A stretch of 6,951 nt of DNA from Desulfurivibrio alkaliphilus (GCA_011048585.1 DSDS01000081.1:1-6951); one strand, 5' to 3'; shown: positions 1 through 5,694, numbered from the stretch's first letter. Numbers and translations are program-made. The notes: a model not told the origin generated them from the sequence alone.

Positions 1-1
1 G

Positions 2-307
2 CCGCCGGCCGGCGGCCTGATCAGTAAATGGTATATGGTTCTGGGGGCAATGCAGGCGGATATGCTATGGGTTATGGTGATCTACCTGATCAGTTCATTC
101 TTGAACGCCGCCTATTTTCTCCCCATTGTCTATCGAGCGTTTTTCTGTCGGTCGGAGGAGGCCCTGTTTGAGAATAAGGTTGCGGAGGCTCCCTGGCGCT
201 GCGTGGTCCCGCTGGCCTTGACCGCCCTTATTTCCATTATGTTGTTTTTCTTTTCCTACCCATTTTTCGAGCTGGCTGCCGTTGCGGTGCAGGGTAGCGG
301 ACAATAG
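2..307 (+). CDS. MrpD/NuoM-like proton antiporter subunit, C-terminal part (5' end outside window)
   Basis: The reading frame is open from the first base of the window, so only the last 101 codons of a longer gene are visible; the ATG at position 35 is internal. The first visible residues, ending in GLISKWY, match the penultimate conserved helix of the proton_antipo_M family (NuoL/M/N, MrpA/D), where the lysine lies in the ion path. Two further hydrophobic segments follow, one at codons 22-45 of the visible part and one near its end, and the protein ends with a short polar tail, as MrpD/NuoM proteins do. In this family the subunit moves protons or sodium across the cytoplasmic membrane within an Mrp or complex-I-like assembly. 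It is followed after 16 nt by a small membrane gene and later by a second paralogous subunit, so it belongs to a multi-subunit operon. The family is clear; whether it is MrpD, NuoM or a hydrogenase-type subunit is not decidable from this fragment. Confidence 0.85.
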   Translation, partial: PPAGGLISKWYMVLGAMQADMLWVMVIYLISSFLNAAYFLPIVYRAFFCRSEEALFENKVAEAPWRCVVPLALTALISIMLFFFSYPFFELAAVAVQGSGQ

Positions 308-323
308 CGCTTGAGGCGACGAT

Positions 324-440
324 ATGGAGCATGAAAAAATGGAACTCTCTCACCAGCCGGTGCCGGGTTACCGACTGGCGTTTTATCTGGTTTTTGCCGC
401 TTCCATGGCCTATCTGACCTTGATTTTCATTCAAGGCTGA
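324..440 (+). CDS. 38-aa single-helix membrane protein of the antiporter operon
   Basis: This short frame codes for 38 residues: a polar, His/Glu-containing N-terminus, the motif PVPGYR (residues 12-17), one hydrophobic helix (about residues 18-36) and a two-residue tail. The start is supported by GAGG at 313-316, 7 nt before the ATG; a second in-frame ATG at 339 is possible but has a weaker ribosome binding site. It sits 16 nt after the upstream antiporter subunit and 13 nt before the next gene, in the same direction, which is operon packing with no room for anything else. I recall similar PVPGYR-type one-helix proteins beside Mrp-like genes in other Desulfobacterota, but that is memory and not a search. 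By analogy with small accessory subunits it may be a structural part of the complex; its function is unknown. Confidence 0.7.
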   Translation: MEHEKMELSHQPVPGYRLAFYLVFAASMAYLTLIFIQG

Positions 441-453
441 AAAGGAGCAAGCG

Positions 454-702
454 ATGAGCAGCGAAAAAAAACATCTGTTCGACCAGCCCCGAAATGTTCA
501 AAGAGTCCTCTACGGACTTTTTGCCCTGCTGGGAATCAGTTTGGCCTTGGAGCCTTTTATTCATAAGCACTCCTATTTTCCCTGGGAGGATTGGCTGGGG
601 TTTTACGCCATATACGGTTTTGTCGCCTGTGTATTGCTGGTGCTGGGCGCCAAATATATTCTGCGGCCGTTGGTAAAAAGGGACGAGCACTACTATGATT
701 GA
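454..702 (+). CDS. 82-aa two-helix membrane protein of the antiporter operon
   Basis: The gene starts at an ATG preceded by AAAGGAG at 441-447 with a 6-nt gap, a strong ribosome binding site. The product has a basic, polar N-terminus (residues 1-16), a hydrophobic helix at about 17-35, a short loop with FIHKHSYFPWEDW (35-47), a second helix at about 48-67 and an acidic/aromatic C-terminus ending in EHYYD. Both termini are predicted on the same side of the membrane. The stop codon overlaps the start of the next antiporter subunit by 8 nt, which suggests translational coupling and fixed stoichiometry. The loop and the YYD ending look like a family I have seen next to MrpD-like genes in Geobacter-type and related genomes (recollection, not a search). 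No enzyme motif is visible, so it is probably an accessory subunit. Confidence 0.85.
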   Translation: MSSEKKHLFDQPRNVQRVLYGLFALLGISLALEPFIHKHSYFPWEDWLGFYAIYGFVACVLLVLGAKYILRPLVKRDEHYYD

Positions 703-2470
703 GCATATACCTCCGGCTCCGGTTTTTATTCTCGGAGCCTTGCTGATACCCCTGCTGAAGGGACATCTCAAGTCGGCCTATCTGCTGATGTTGCCCGTGG
801 CCAGCTTTTTTCTGCTCCAGAGTTCACCGGTGGGAACCGAATTAAGCGCCGACTTTTTCGGATTCGAACTGGTGTTTTTTAAGGTAGATCGGCTCTCCTT
901 GGTTTTCGGCTATATTTTTCATCTGATCGCTCTGATCGCCTCGATTTATATGCTCAATATCAAAAGCGATCTGGAGTATATGGCCGGAATGATCTATGCC
1001 GGCAGCGCCTTGGGGGTGGTTTTCGCCGGGGACCTTTTCACCTTTTTCGTCTTTTGGGAGATGTTGACCCTCAGCGCCTTACCCCTGTTGCTGGCCCGTA
1101 GAACCAAAGGTTCATCGGAGGCCGCTTTTCGCTATCTTATGGTCCATGTGTTCGGTGGCCTGCTGCTGTTGGCCGGGATCATTATGTATATCAATGAGCA
1201 ACAGAGTATCGCCTTGGGTTTTATCGGTTTGGGCAGTCCGGCGACCTATTGCATTTTTCTGGGTATGGGAATCAATGCCGCTTGGCCCTTTTTCCACGCC
1301 TGGTTGCCGGATGCCTATCCCGAGGCCACGGTGGGTGGAGCGGTGTTTATGAGCGCGCTGACCACCAAAACCGCAGTTTATGCTTTGGCGCGTACTTATC
1401 CGGGGACGGAGATCCTGATCTGGATTGGAGTGGCCATGACCGCTTTTCCCATCTTTTACGCAGTGATCGAAAACGATCTGCGCCGGGTGCTCTCCTACAG
1501 CCTGATCAACCAGGTCGGTTTTATGATGGTGGGGATCGGGATCGGCACCGAGCTGGCCCTCAATGGCGCCGCCGCTCACGCTTTTGCCCACATCCTCTAT
1601 AAATCATTGCTTTTCATGTCCATGGGGGCGGTCATTTACCGCACCGGCAAGATCAATGCCACCGACTTGGGGGGCTTGTACAAATCGATGCCTTGGACCG
1701 CCTTCTTTTGCATTATAGGCGCCGCTTCGATTTCGGCCTTTCCGCTGACCAGTGGTTTTATTAGTAAATCCATGGTGTTGGATGCCGCCGCCCACGGTCA
1801 TATGGGTTTTGTCTGGCTGGCCCTGCTTTTTGCCTCGGCCGGCGTATTCCACCATTCAGGGATCAAGATTCCCTTTTTCGCCTTCTTTTCCCATGATGCC
1901 GGGCACCGGGTCAAGGAAGCCCCTGCCAATATGTTGGTGGCCATGGGGATTGCCGCCTTCTTCTGCATCCTGCTCGGGGTCTATCCTCAGGTGCTCTACG
2001 CCATTTTGCCTTACCCGGTGGAGTTTGTCCCCTACACCGCCCCCCATGTCCTGTTCCAAATGCAGCTGTTGCTCTTCTCGGCTCTGGCCTTTGTCCTGTT
2101 GCTGCTTTCTGGAATTTACCCCGCTGAAATTCGGGCGATTAATCTTGATGTAGACCTGCTTTATCGCAAAGGTGGGGCCTTGGCTTACACAATTCTGGCC
2201 ACGGTACTTAACGGGATTAACGCCGTGGCCGATCGTCATGTCGTCCACGGCCTGACCGCCCGGCTCGCTCGCTTCGGGGCCGATGCTCCGGCCCGTCTCT
2301 GCCTGCTGGTGGTAAAACCGGTCTGGCAGCTGAGCGGGGTAAAAATAGACGGTCCCGACGGGGCCGAACAGCGACTGCTGGACACCTTCCGCCGCTCACT
2401 CTTCACGGTGGGCAGCAGCGCCATCTGCACGGTGGCGGTGCTGTTGGCCCTGCTGCTGCTGCTCTCCTAG
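695..2470 (+). CDS. MrpD/NuoL-like proton (or Na+/H+) antiporter subunit, 591 aa
   Basis: This is a polytopic membrane protein of the proton_antipo_M family. Visible family landmarks are Glu122 in FFVFWEM (TM5 glutamate), HAWLPDAYPEA at 201-211, Lys225 in ALTTKTAVY (TM7 lysine), His299 and Lys303 in AHILYKSLLF (broken helix TM8), and Lys358 in SGFISKSM (TM12). These are the residues that form the proton path in complex I and Mrp subunits, so the protein is expected to be active in ion translocation in the cytoplasmic membrane. It is about 90 residues longer than a usual MrpD: after about residue 475 comes a tail with amphipathic stretches (484-560) and a last hydrophobic helix (about 571-590). 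The ATG overlaps the preceding 82-aa gene by 8 nt. It is the last gene of the cluster in this window, followed by a weak terminator-like structure and an IS element. MrpD, NuoL/M and hydrogenase-type names are all possible. Confidence 0.93.
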   Translation: MIEHIPPAPVFILGALLIPLLKGHLKSAYLLMLPVASFFLLQSSPVGTELSADFFGFELVFFKVDRLSLVFGYIFHLIALIASIYMLNIKSDLEYMAGMIYAGSALGVVFAGDLFTFFVFWEMLTLSALPLLLARRTKGSSEAAFRYLMVHVFGGLLLLAGIIMYINEQQSIALGFIGLGSPATYCIFLGMGINAAWPFFHAWLPDAYPEATVGGAVFMSALTTKTAVYALARTYPGTEILIWIGVAMTAFPIFYAVIENDLRRVLSYSLINQVGFMMVGIGIGTELALNGAAAHAFAHILYKSLLFMSMGAVIYRTGKINATDLGGLYKSMPWTAFFCIIGAASISAFPLTSGFISKSMVLDAAAHGHMGFVWLALLFASAGVFHHSGIKIPFFAFFSHDAGHRVKEAPANMLVAMGIAAFFCILLGVYPQVLYAILPYPVEFVPYTAPHVLFQMQLLLFSALAFVLLLLSGIYPAEIRAINLDVDLLYRKGGALAYTILATVLNGINAVADRHVVHGLTARLARFGADAPARLCLLVVKPVWQLSGVKIDGPDGAEQRLLDTFRRSLFTVGSSAICTVAVLLALLLLLS

Positions 2471-2489
2471 AAAGGTAACCCCTTTTTAT
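2469..2489 (+). terminator. weak terminator-like hairpin after the antiporter operon
   Basis: AAAGG (2471-2475) and CCTTT (2481-2485) can pair around a 5-nt loop, extendable to 7 pairs with one G-U, and the 3' arm runs into TTTTTATT. The stem has only two G-C pairs, so it would be a weak intrinsic terminator. Its place directly at the stop codon of the last operon gene supports the reading. Confidence 0.3.
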
Positions 2490-2516
2490 TGTCTCCGCTT
2501 GGGAGGGTTAAAACCC

Positions 2517-2531
2517 CCACCTTTCAGGTGG
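2517..2531 (+). repeat. left-end hairpin of the IS200-type element
   Basis: CCACCT (2517-2522) and AGGTGG (2526-2531) form a perfect 6-bp stem with the loop TTC. It lies 34 nt before the transposase ATG. In IS200-family elements such a structure is the transposase recognition site on single-stranded DNA, and in the RNA it can block read-through from outside into tnpA. Confidence 0.75.
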
Positions 2532-2541
2532 CAGCTTTAGC
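2532..2541 (+). repeat. copy 1 of the repeat CAGCTTTAGC, left side of tnpA
   Basis: The 10-mer CAGCTTTAGC directly follows the left hairpin and recurs at 3013-3022, just before the right hairpin. Its presence at both ends of the element suggests an end-specific role, but it could also come from duplication of an end. Confidence 0.55.
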
Positions 2542-2564
2542 GTCGATTGTCTACGATAGATGCC

Positions 2565-3002
2565 ATGACCTACCGACATGGCTCTCATACGGTTTTCACG
2601 ATTCATCTGCATCTGGTATGGATCACGAAGTACCGGAAGAAAGTACTGGTTGACAGCGTAGCCCTTCGAGTACGGGAGATGATCCGCGAGATATGTCAGT
2701 GTGAGGGAGTTGACATCATCAAGGGTCATGTTTCGCAGGACCATATCCATCTGTTTGTCTCTCTTCCGCCGCAGGTGACGATCAGTCGTCTTGTACAAAG
2801 GCTGAAGGGTAAGACCTCGTTCAAATTGCTGAATGAATTTGCACACCTGCGCAAGACATATTGGGGTCGGCATTTTTGGGCGCGGGGGTATTTCTGCTGT
2901 AGTAGCGGCAATGTTACCGATGATGTGATCGAGCGGTACATTGAGGGCCAAGATGTTACCTCCGACGACAATTTCAAGGTAGAGGGTGAGCAGTCGGCGT
3001 AG
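2565..3002 (+). CDS. tnpA: IS200/IS605-family Y1 transposase TnpA
   Basis: The frame can be read from a TTG at 2547, but the ATG at 2565 fits the family better, since TYRHGSHTVF after it is the usual N-terminus; this gives 145 residues. Neither start has a good ribosome binding site, which is typical of poorly expressed IS200 transposases. Counted from the TTG, the HUH motif is DHIHLF (His66, His68), the metal-binding pair. The catalytic tyrosine is Tyr131 in ERYIEGQ, with the partner Gln135 four residues later on the same helix. The family cuts and rejoins single-stranded DNA through a 5'-phosphotyrosine link and acts as a dimer. Length, motif order and C-terminal tail are complete, with no frameshift, so the enzyme may be functional. 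A 6-bp hairpin (2993-3007, GTCGGC/GCCGAC) overlaps the stop codon. Confidence 0.93.
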   Translation: MTYRHGSHTVFTIHLHLVWITKYRKKVLVDSVALRVREMIREICQCEGVDIIKGHVSQDHIHLFVSLPPQVTISRLVQRLKGKTSFKLLNEFAHLRKTYWGRHFWARGYFCCSSGNVTDDVIERYIEGQDVTSDDNFKVEGEQSA

Positions 3003-3007
3003 CCGAC
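2993..3007 (+). repeat. hairpin across the tnpA stop codon
   Basis: GTCGGC (2993-2998) and GCCGAC (3002-3007) pair perfectly around GTA; the TAG stop at 3000-3002 lies in the loop and stem. No U-run follows, so it is not an intrinsic terminator of the usual form. It may limit translation or protect the 3' end of the mRNA. Confidence 0.45.
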
Positions 3008-3012
3008 CCCGC

Positions 3013-3024
3013 CAGCTTTAGCTG
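3013..3024 (+). repeat. copy 2 of CAGCTTTAGC, here extended into a perfect palindrome
   Basis: CAGCT (3013-3017), TT, AGCTG (3020-3024) is a perfect inverted repeat. Its first ten bases repeat the sequence at 2532-2541. It lies between the tnpA stop and the right-end hairpin. Confidence 0.5.
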
Positions 3025-3034
3025 TTAACCGAAG

Positions 3035-3054
3035 CCACCGCCTTAAGGCGGTGG
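3035..3054 (+). repeat. right-end hairpin of the IS200-type element
   Basis: CCACCGCC (3035-3042), TTAA, GGCGGTGG (3047-3054) form an uninterrupted 20-nt palindrome with an 8-bp stem. This is the expected right-end recognition hairpin, and it is longer and more stable than the left one. The likely cleavage site TTCAC follows 4 nt after it. Confidence 0.8.
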
Positions 3055-3085
3055 AGTATTCACTTTAGCCTGCACCAGGTATCAC

Positions 3086-3148
3086 GGCTGTCTCGGGGCG
3101 GTGTGATCGCGTAATCACGCCATTGGGCTTCGTGACGGCAGGGATGAC
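3086..3148 (+). other. possible remnant of a thiamine-pyrophosphate riboswitch
   Basis: GTCTCGGGG (3090-3098) and CAGGGATGAC (3139-3148) resemble the 5' and 3' edges of a TPP riboswitch (P1 plus the CGGGG and AGGGA blocks), and GTC at 3090-3092 can pair with GAC at 3146-3148. Between them lies an 8-pair hairpin with one G-U (3100-3107 with 3114-3121) that could be the variable P3 arm. The conserved CTGAGA and CCTGATCTGG blocks are absent, so no aptamer could work. The idea gains weight only from the context: a NitT/TauT-type transporter, a class that includes thiamine precursor uptake, and other deletions right beside it. A chance match is quite possible. Confidence 0.2.
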
Positions 3149-3151
3149 TGG

Positions 3152-3211
3152 ATGGATCGGCGACAGTTTGTCAAATTAGGTTTGCATACCGTGCTGGCGG
3201 CCGGCCGGTGA
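3152..3211 (+). pseudogene. truncated Tat-exported protein: signal peptide only, probably a substrate-binding protein
   Basis: A 19-codon frame starts at an ATG 8 nt after AGGG (3140-3143). It reads MDRRQFVKLG and then a short hydrophobic run ending LAAG, which is a typical twin-arginine signal (RRxFxK) of an exported substrate-binding protein. The frame ends at TGA right after the hydrophobic run begins. Sequence homologous to an ABC ATPase starts around 3199 in another frame. The simplest reading is a deletion that removed the rest of this gene, probably a permease gene too, and the front of the ATPase gene. The exact family of the lost protein cannot be told from the leader. Confidence 0.6.
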
Positions 3212-3643
3212 CCGGGCCTTCCCCCGACCGGGTGATGATCATGCAGAGCTACGACCTCTTTCCCTGGCGGACGGTGCTGGCCAACGTCGAGTACGGCCTG
3301 GAGATGCAGGGCTGGGAACGAAAACGGCGGCGGCAGAAGGCTCGGGAGTTGCTCGCCCTGGTCGGCTTGGAAGCTTGCGAGGAGCAGCATCCCGGGGAAC
3401 TGTCGGGGGGGATGCGCCAGCGGGTGGCCATCGCCCGGGCTCTGGCGCGAGCGGCGGATGACCATCGTCTTCGTCACCCACGATATCAACGAAGCCCTCA
3501 ATCTGGCCGACCGGGTGGCGGTGCTGCCATCCCGGCTGGGGGCCTTCCGGGAGCTGTTTTCCCTTGAGCTGTCCCGGCCCCGGGATCCGCGCGACCCCGC
3601 CTGCCTCAAACTCCGGGACCGGGTGGAGCGGCTTTTGGCCTGA
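3199..3643 (+). pseudogene. degraded NitT/TauT-type ABC transporter ATPase
   Basis: Homology begins in the middle of an ATPase: PVTGPSPDRV, then the Q-loop in MQSYDLFPWRTVLANVEYGL (Gln codon 3244-3246) and the signature LSGGMRQR (3400-3423). After ARALA (about 3447) the frame breaks. The end of the gene resumes in the next frame as ERRMTIVFVTHDINEAL (from about 3449), with the switch histidine at 3479-3481, followed by a complete C-terminus ending at the TGA at 3641-3643. Missing are the whole N-terminus with Walker A, and the Walker B/D-loop segment, normally about 35 residues. It therefore cannot bind or hydrolyse ATP. The WRTVLANV region and C-terminal style match the nitrate/sulfonate/taurine/thiamine-precursor ATPases. 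Two separate deletions are needed to explain it. It converges on htpG, with 16 nt between the two stops. Confidence 0.85.
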
Positions 3644-3659
3644 CCCTTCGGCTGGAGTC

Positions 3660-5549
3660 CTACTTCACGAGGCGCGAGAGGATCTGGTAGTTGCGGTTAA
3701 CCATGCTGCGGGGCTCCACCATCAGGCCGGCCTGGATCAGGGCGTTGTCCAGGATCTGCTCCGCCACCTGGCGGGCCAGGGTTTCGTCCCGGCCGCGCAG
3801 TTCCTCCAGGCCGCTGATCAAGGGGTGGCTGGGGTTGATCTCCAGATTTTTGCCGCCGAAAGGGGGCAGCTTCTGGCCCGAGGCCCGCATCACCCGTTCC
3901 ATGCTGCTGGTCATGAAGCCGTCGGGGTTGACCACCATGGCCGGGCTGTCGGTGAGGCGCTTGGACTCCTTGACCTCCTTGACCTTGTCGCCCAGGACCT
4001 CCTTGAACCACTGGCCCAAAGCCGCCGCCTTCTCCGGGTTCAGGCCCGACTTCTCCTGCTTTTCGCCCTGCTCCTTTTCCGCTGCCGGCTGGTCAAAGGC
4101 CGAAAGGTCAAGATCGGCCCGGTCGGCGGAAACCAGCTGGTGCTCCTTGAACTCGCCGATATGGCTGAGGGCGAAGTCGTCCATGGGGTCCAGGGTGTAG
4201 AGCACTTCGATCTCGCGTTGGCGGAAGGCCTCGATGTAGGGGCCGTTCTCGATCGCTTCCCGGTTGGGGCCGCTGATGTAGTAGATATCTTTCTGCTCGG
4301 GGGCCAGTCGCTGGCAATACTCTTCCAAAGAGGTCAGCTTGCCCGCTTCGGTCTTGGATGATTCGAAGCGGAGCAGGCCGGCCAGCTCCGAACGGTAGTT
4401 GAAATCGGAGATCGCCCCCTCCTTGAGGAAAGAGCCGAAGGTTTGCCACAGTTTTTCGTAGGTTTCCGGCTGCTCCTTGGCCAGTTCGGCGAAGAACTTG
4501 AGCAGCCGCTTGCTGATCACCCGGTTGATCTTGGCCACCAAAGCGCTGTCCTGGAGGGCCTGGCGGGAGATGTTGAGCGGCAGATCCTCGCTGTCGATCA
4601 CCCCTTTGACGAAACGCAGCCACTCGGGCAGGATGCTCTTGCTGTGCTGCTCGATCAGCACCCTTTGGCAGTAGAGGTTGACCCCCGGGTCCATCCGCCC
4701 GAAGCCCAGGCGCTCGATATTGTCGGTGGGAATAAAGAGCAGGGCCTTGACCGCCAGCGGCGCGTCGGCGCTGAAATGGAGCCGGGCCAGGGGTTCGTCG
4801 AAGGCGTTGGCGATATATTTGTAAAACTCGTTGTACTCTTCCTCTTTGATCTCACTCTTGCCCCGGGCCCAGAGGGCCTGGACGGTGTTGATCGCCTCGT
4901 CGTCGACCTTGATGGGAAAGGAGACGAAGCTGGAGTAGCGGCGAATGATCTGCTTGATCCGCTCGGGATCGGCAAACTCCTTGGCATCCTCTTTCAATTC
5001 CAGAATGACTTTGGTGCCCCGCCTGATGCCGGGGCAGGGGGCGATGGTGTAAGTGCCGGCGGCGTCGGAGACCCATTCGTGGCCGGCATCGTCCGGCCGG
5101 TAGCTGCGTGATTGCACCCGGACCTCGCCGGCCACCATGAAGGCGGCGTAAAAGCCCACTCCGAATTGACCGATCAGGCTCAGGTCTTTCTGTTGGGCCG
5201 CGTCCAGGTTAGCCAGAAAGGTTCGTGAACCGGAATGGGCGATGGTGCCCAGGTTGCTCTCCAGTTCGCCGCGATCCATGCCGATACCGGTATCGATGAT
5301 GATGAGGGTGTTTTTCTCCTGGTCGACCCGGATATTGATCTCCAGGGGCAGGTGATCGTCAAAGACCTCTTCGGCCAGCAATCGCTGGTGGCGGAATTTT
5401 TCCAGGGCGTCGGCGGCGTTGCTGATCAGCTCCCGCAAAAAAATCTCCCGCTCGGTATAGAGCGAGTGGATGACGATATCCAGCATCTTCTTAACTTCGG
5501 CCTGAAACTCGCGGGTCTCGGCGGCCGGGGCGGTTTGTTGGCTGCTCAT
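3660..5549 (-). CDS. htpG: molecular chaperone HtpG (bacterial Hsp90)
   Basis: This 629-aa protein is a full-length Hsp90 homodimer subunit, an ATP-driven chaperone of the cytoplasm. The N-terminal GHKL ATPase domain shows LRELISNAADAL (Glu40, the water-activating residue, and Asn44), DTGIGM (Asp86, adenine contact), GTIAHSGS at 101-108 in the lid and GQFGVGFYAAF at 127-137. The middle domain carries NISRQALQDS (326-335) with the arginine that reaches the ATP. The C-terminal dimerisation domain follows an acidic, Gln/Glu/Lys-rich linker (about 487-502), and no MEEVD tail is present, as usual in bacteria. The ATG is set by an excellent ribosome binding site, AAGGAGG at 5562-5556, 6 nt upstream. 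Promoter-like boxes lie just ahead (5586-5613). No CIRCE element or clear sigma-32 boxes are visible, so heat-shock control is not obvious here. Confidence 0.98.
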   Translation of the reverse strand: MSSQQTAPAAETREFQAEVKKMLDIVIHSLYTEREIFLRELISNAADALEKFRHQRLLAEEVFDDHLPLEINIRVDQEKNTLIIIDTGIGMDRGELESNLGTIAHSGSRTFLANLDAAQQKDLSLIGQFGVGFYAAFMVAGEVRVQSRSYRPDDAGHEWVSDAAGTYTIAPCPGIRRGTKVILELKEDAKEFADPERIKQIIRRYSSFVSFPIKVDDEAINTVQALWARGKSEIKEEEYNEFYKYIANAFDEPLARLHFSADAPLAVKALLFIPTDNIERLGFGRMDPGVNLYCQRVLIEQHSKSILPEWLRFVKGVIDSEDLPLNISRQALQDSALVAKINRVISKRLLKFFAELAKEQPETYEKLWQTFGSFLKEGAISDFNYRSELAGLLRFESSKTEAGKLTSLEEYCQRLAPEQKDIYYISGPNREAIENGPYIEAFRQREIEVLYTLDPMDDFALSHIGEFKEHQLVSADRADLDLSAFDQPAAEKEQGEKQEKSGLNPEKAAALGQWFKEVLGDKVKEVKESKRLTDSPAMVVNPDGFMTSSMERVMRASGQKLPPFGGKNLEINPSHPLISGLEELRGRDETLARQVAEQILDNALIQAGLMVEPRSMVNRNYQILSRLVK

Positions 5550-5571
5550 TGCGATCCTCCTTGGTTTTATA

Positions 5572-5586
5572 TTGTCCGGCGGACAA
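5572..5586. promoter_or_regulatory. palindrome at the htpG transcription start, operator candidate
   Basis: TTGTCC (5572-5577), GGC, GGACAA (5581-5586) is a perfect 6-3-6 inverted repeat. It touches the predicted -10 box of htpG and covers the predicted start point near 5579, 22 nt ahead of the ATG. This is where a dimeric repressor would act. It does not match CIRCE, HspR, Fur or FNR sites. It could instead form a small hairpin at the 5' end of the mRNA. Confidence 0.5.
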
Positions 5587-5613
5587 AAATAAGCATGATC
5601 GAGGCGGTGTCAA
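5586..5613 (-). promoter_or_regulatory. sigma-70-type promoter of htpG
   Basis: On the minus strand a perfect TTGACA (5613-5608) is followed after 16 nt by TATTTT (5591-5586, four of six matches to TATAAT). The start point would be near 5579, giving a leader of about 30 nt. It is a reasonable housekeeping promoter and unlike the sigma-32 type often found for htpG. Confidence 0.5.
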
Positions 5614-5679
5614 GGGGGGCGGGACGGTCATTTTACCCCTTTTGTTCCCAGCCCGCTTGGTGTAAGCTCACGAGTGGAC

Positions 5680-5694
5680 GTTATTCATAATAAC
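5680..5694. promoter_or_regulatory. palindrome ahead of the ferredoxin gene, operator candidate
   Basis: GTTATT (5680-5685), CAT, AATAAC (5689-5694) is a perfect 6-3-6 inverted repeat 20 nt ahead of the ATG. It contains CATAAT (5686-5691), a fair -10 box, although no convincing -35 box lies at the right distance. The arms are A/T-rich and resemble Fur-like sites only loosely. A regulator of iron or redox response is conceivable for a ferredoxin gene, but nothing here proves it. Confidence 0.4.

Larger units (their letters stand above)
2505..3063 (+). mobile_element. IS200-type insertion sequence (IS200/IS605 family, tnpA only)
   Basis: The element has one Y1/HUH transposase gene flanked by subterminal hairpins and has no terminal inverted repeats, no visible target duplication and no tnpB. 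The left hairpin (2517-2531) and right hairpin (3035-3054) both begin with CCACC and are both preceded within about 15 nt by GTTAA. Family members transpose as single strands, with the ends recognised as hairpins and the cleavage sites found by short guide sequences at the hairpin feet. Here GAA (3031-3033) ahead of the right hairpin is complementary to TTC (3059-3061) just after it, which fits a right cleavage near TTCAC (3059-3063). On the left, GGGTT (2505-2509) can pair with AACCC (2512-2516). The outer limits are therefore estimates, giving about 560 bp, normal for IS200. It lies between the antiporter operon and the decayed transporter, in the same orientation. Confidence 0.8.

Noticed and set aside
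1..16. Perfect 16-nt GC palindrome at the window start
   Set aside because: It lies in codons for Pro-Pro-Ala-Gly-Gly of the antiporter subunit, and such GC runs arise from codon use.
1112..1591. 159-codon minus-strand open frame
   Set aside because: It is opposite the conserved core of the 591-aa antiporter subunit, and its Gln/His-rich composition is typical of an antisense shadow.
2508..2951. 147-codon minus-strand open frame within the IS element
   Set aside because: It is antisense to tnpA. It has no TnpB/IscB features such as zinc-finger cysteine pairs or RuvC motifs, and no ωRNA-like region could be identified.
3100..3121. Hairpin considered as an intrinsic terminator
   Set aside because: An 8-pair stem is possible but no U-run follows, so it is mentioned only as part of the possible riboswitch remnant.
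3564..4361. 265-codon plus-strand open frame opposite htpG
   Set aside because: It is antisense to conserved htpG codons, has low-complexity composition and no recognisable motif, and begins inside the transporter remnant. High GC at third positions explains the lack of stops.
4443..5111. 222-codon plus-strand open frame opposite htpG
   Set aside because: It lies wholly within the htpG ATPase and middle domains in antisense and has no ribosome binding site or domain features.
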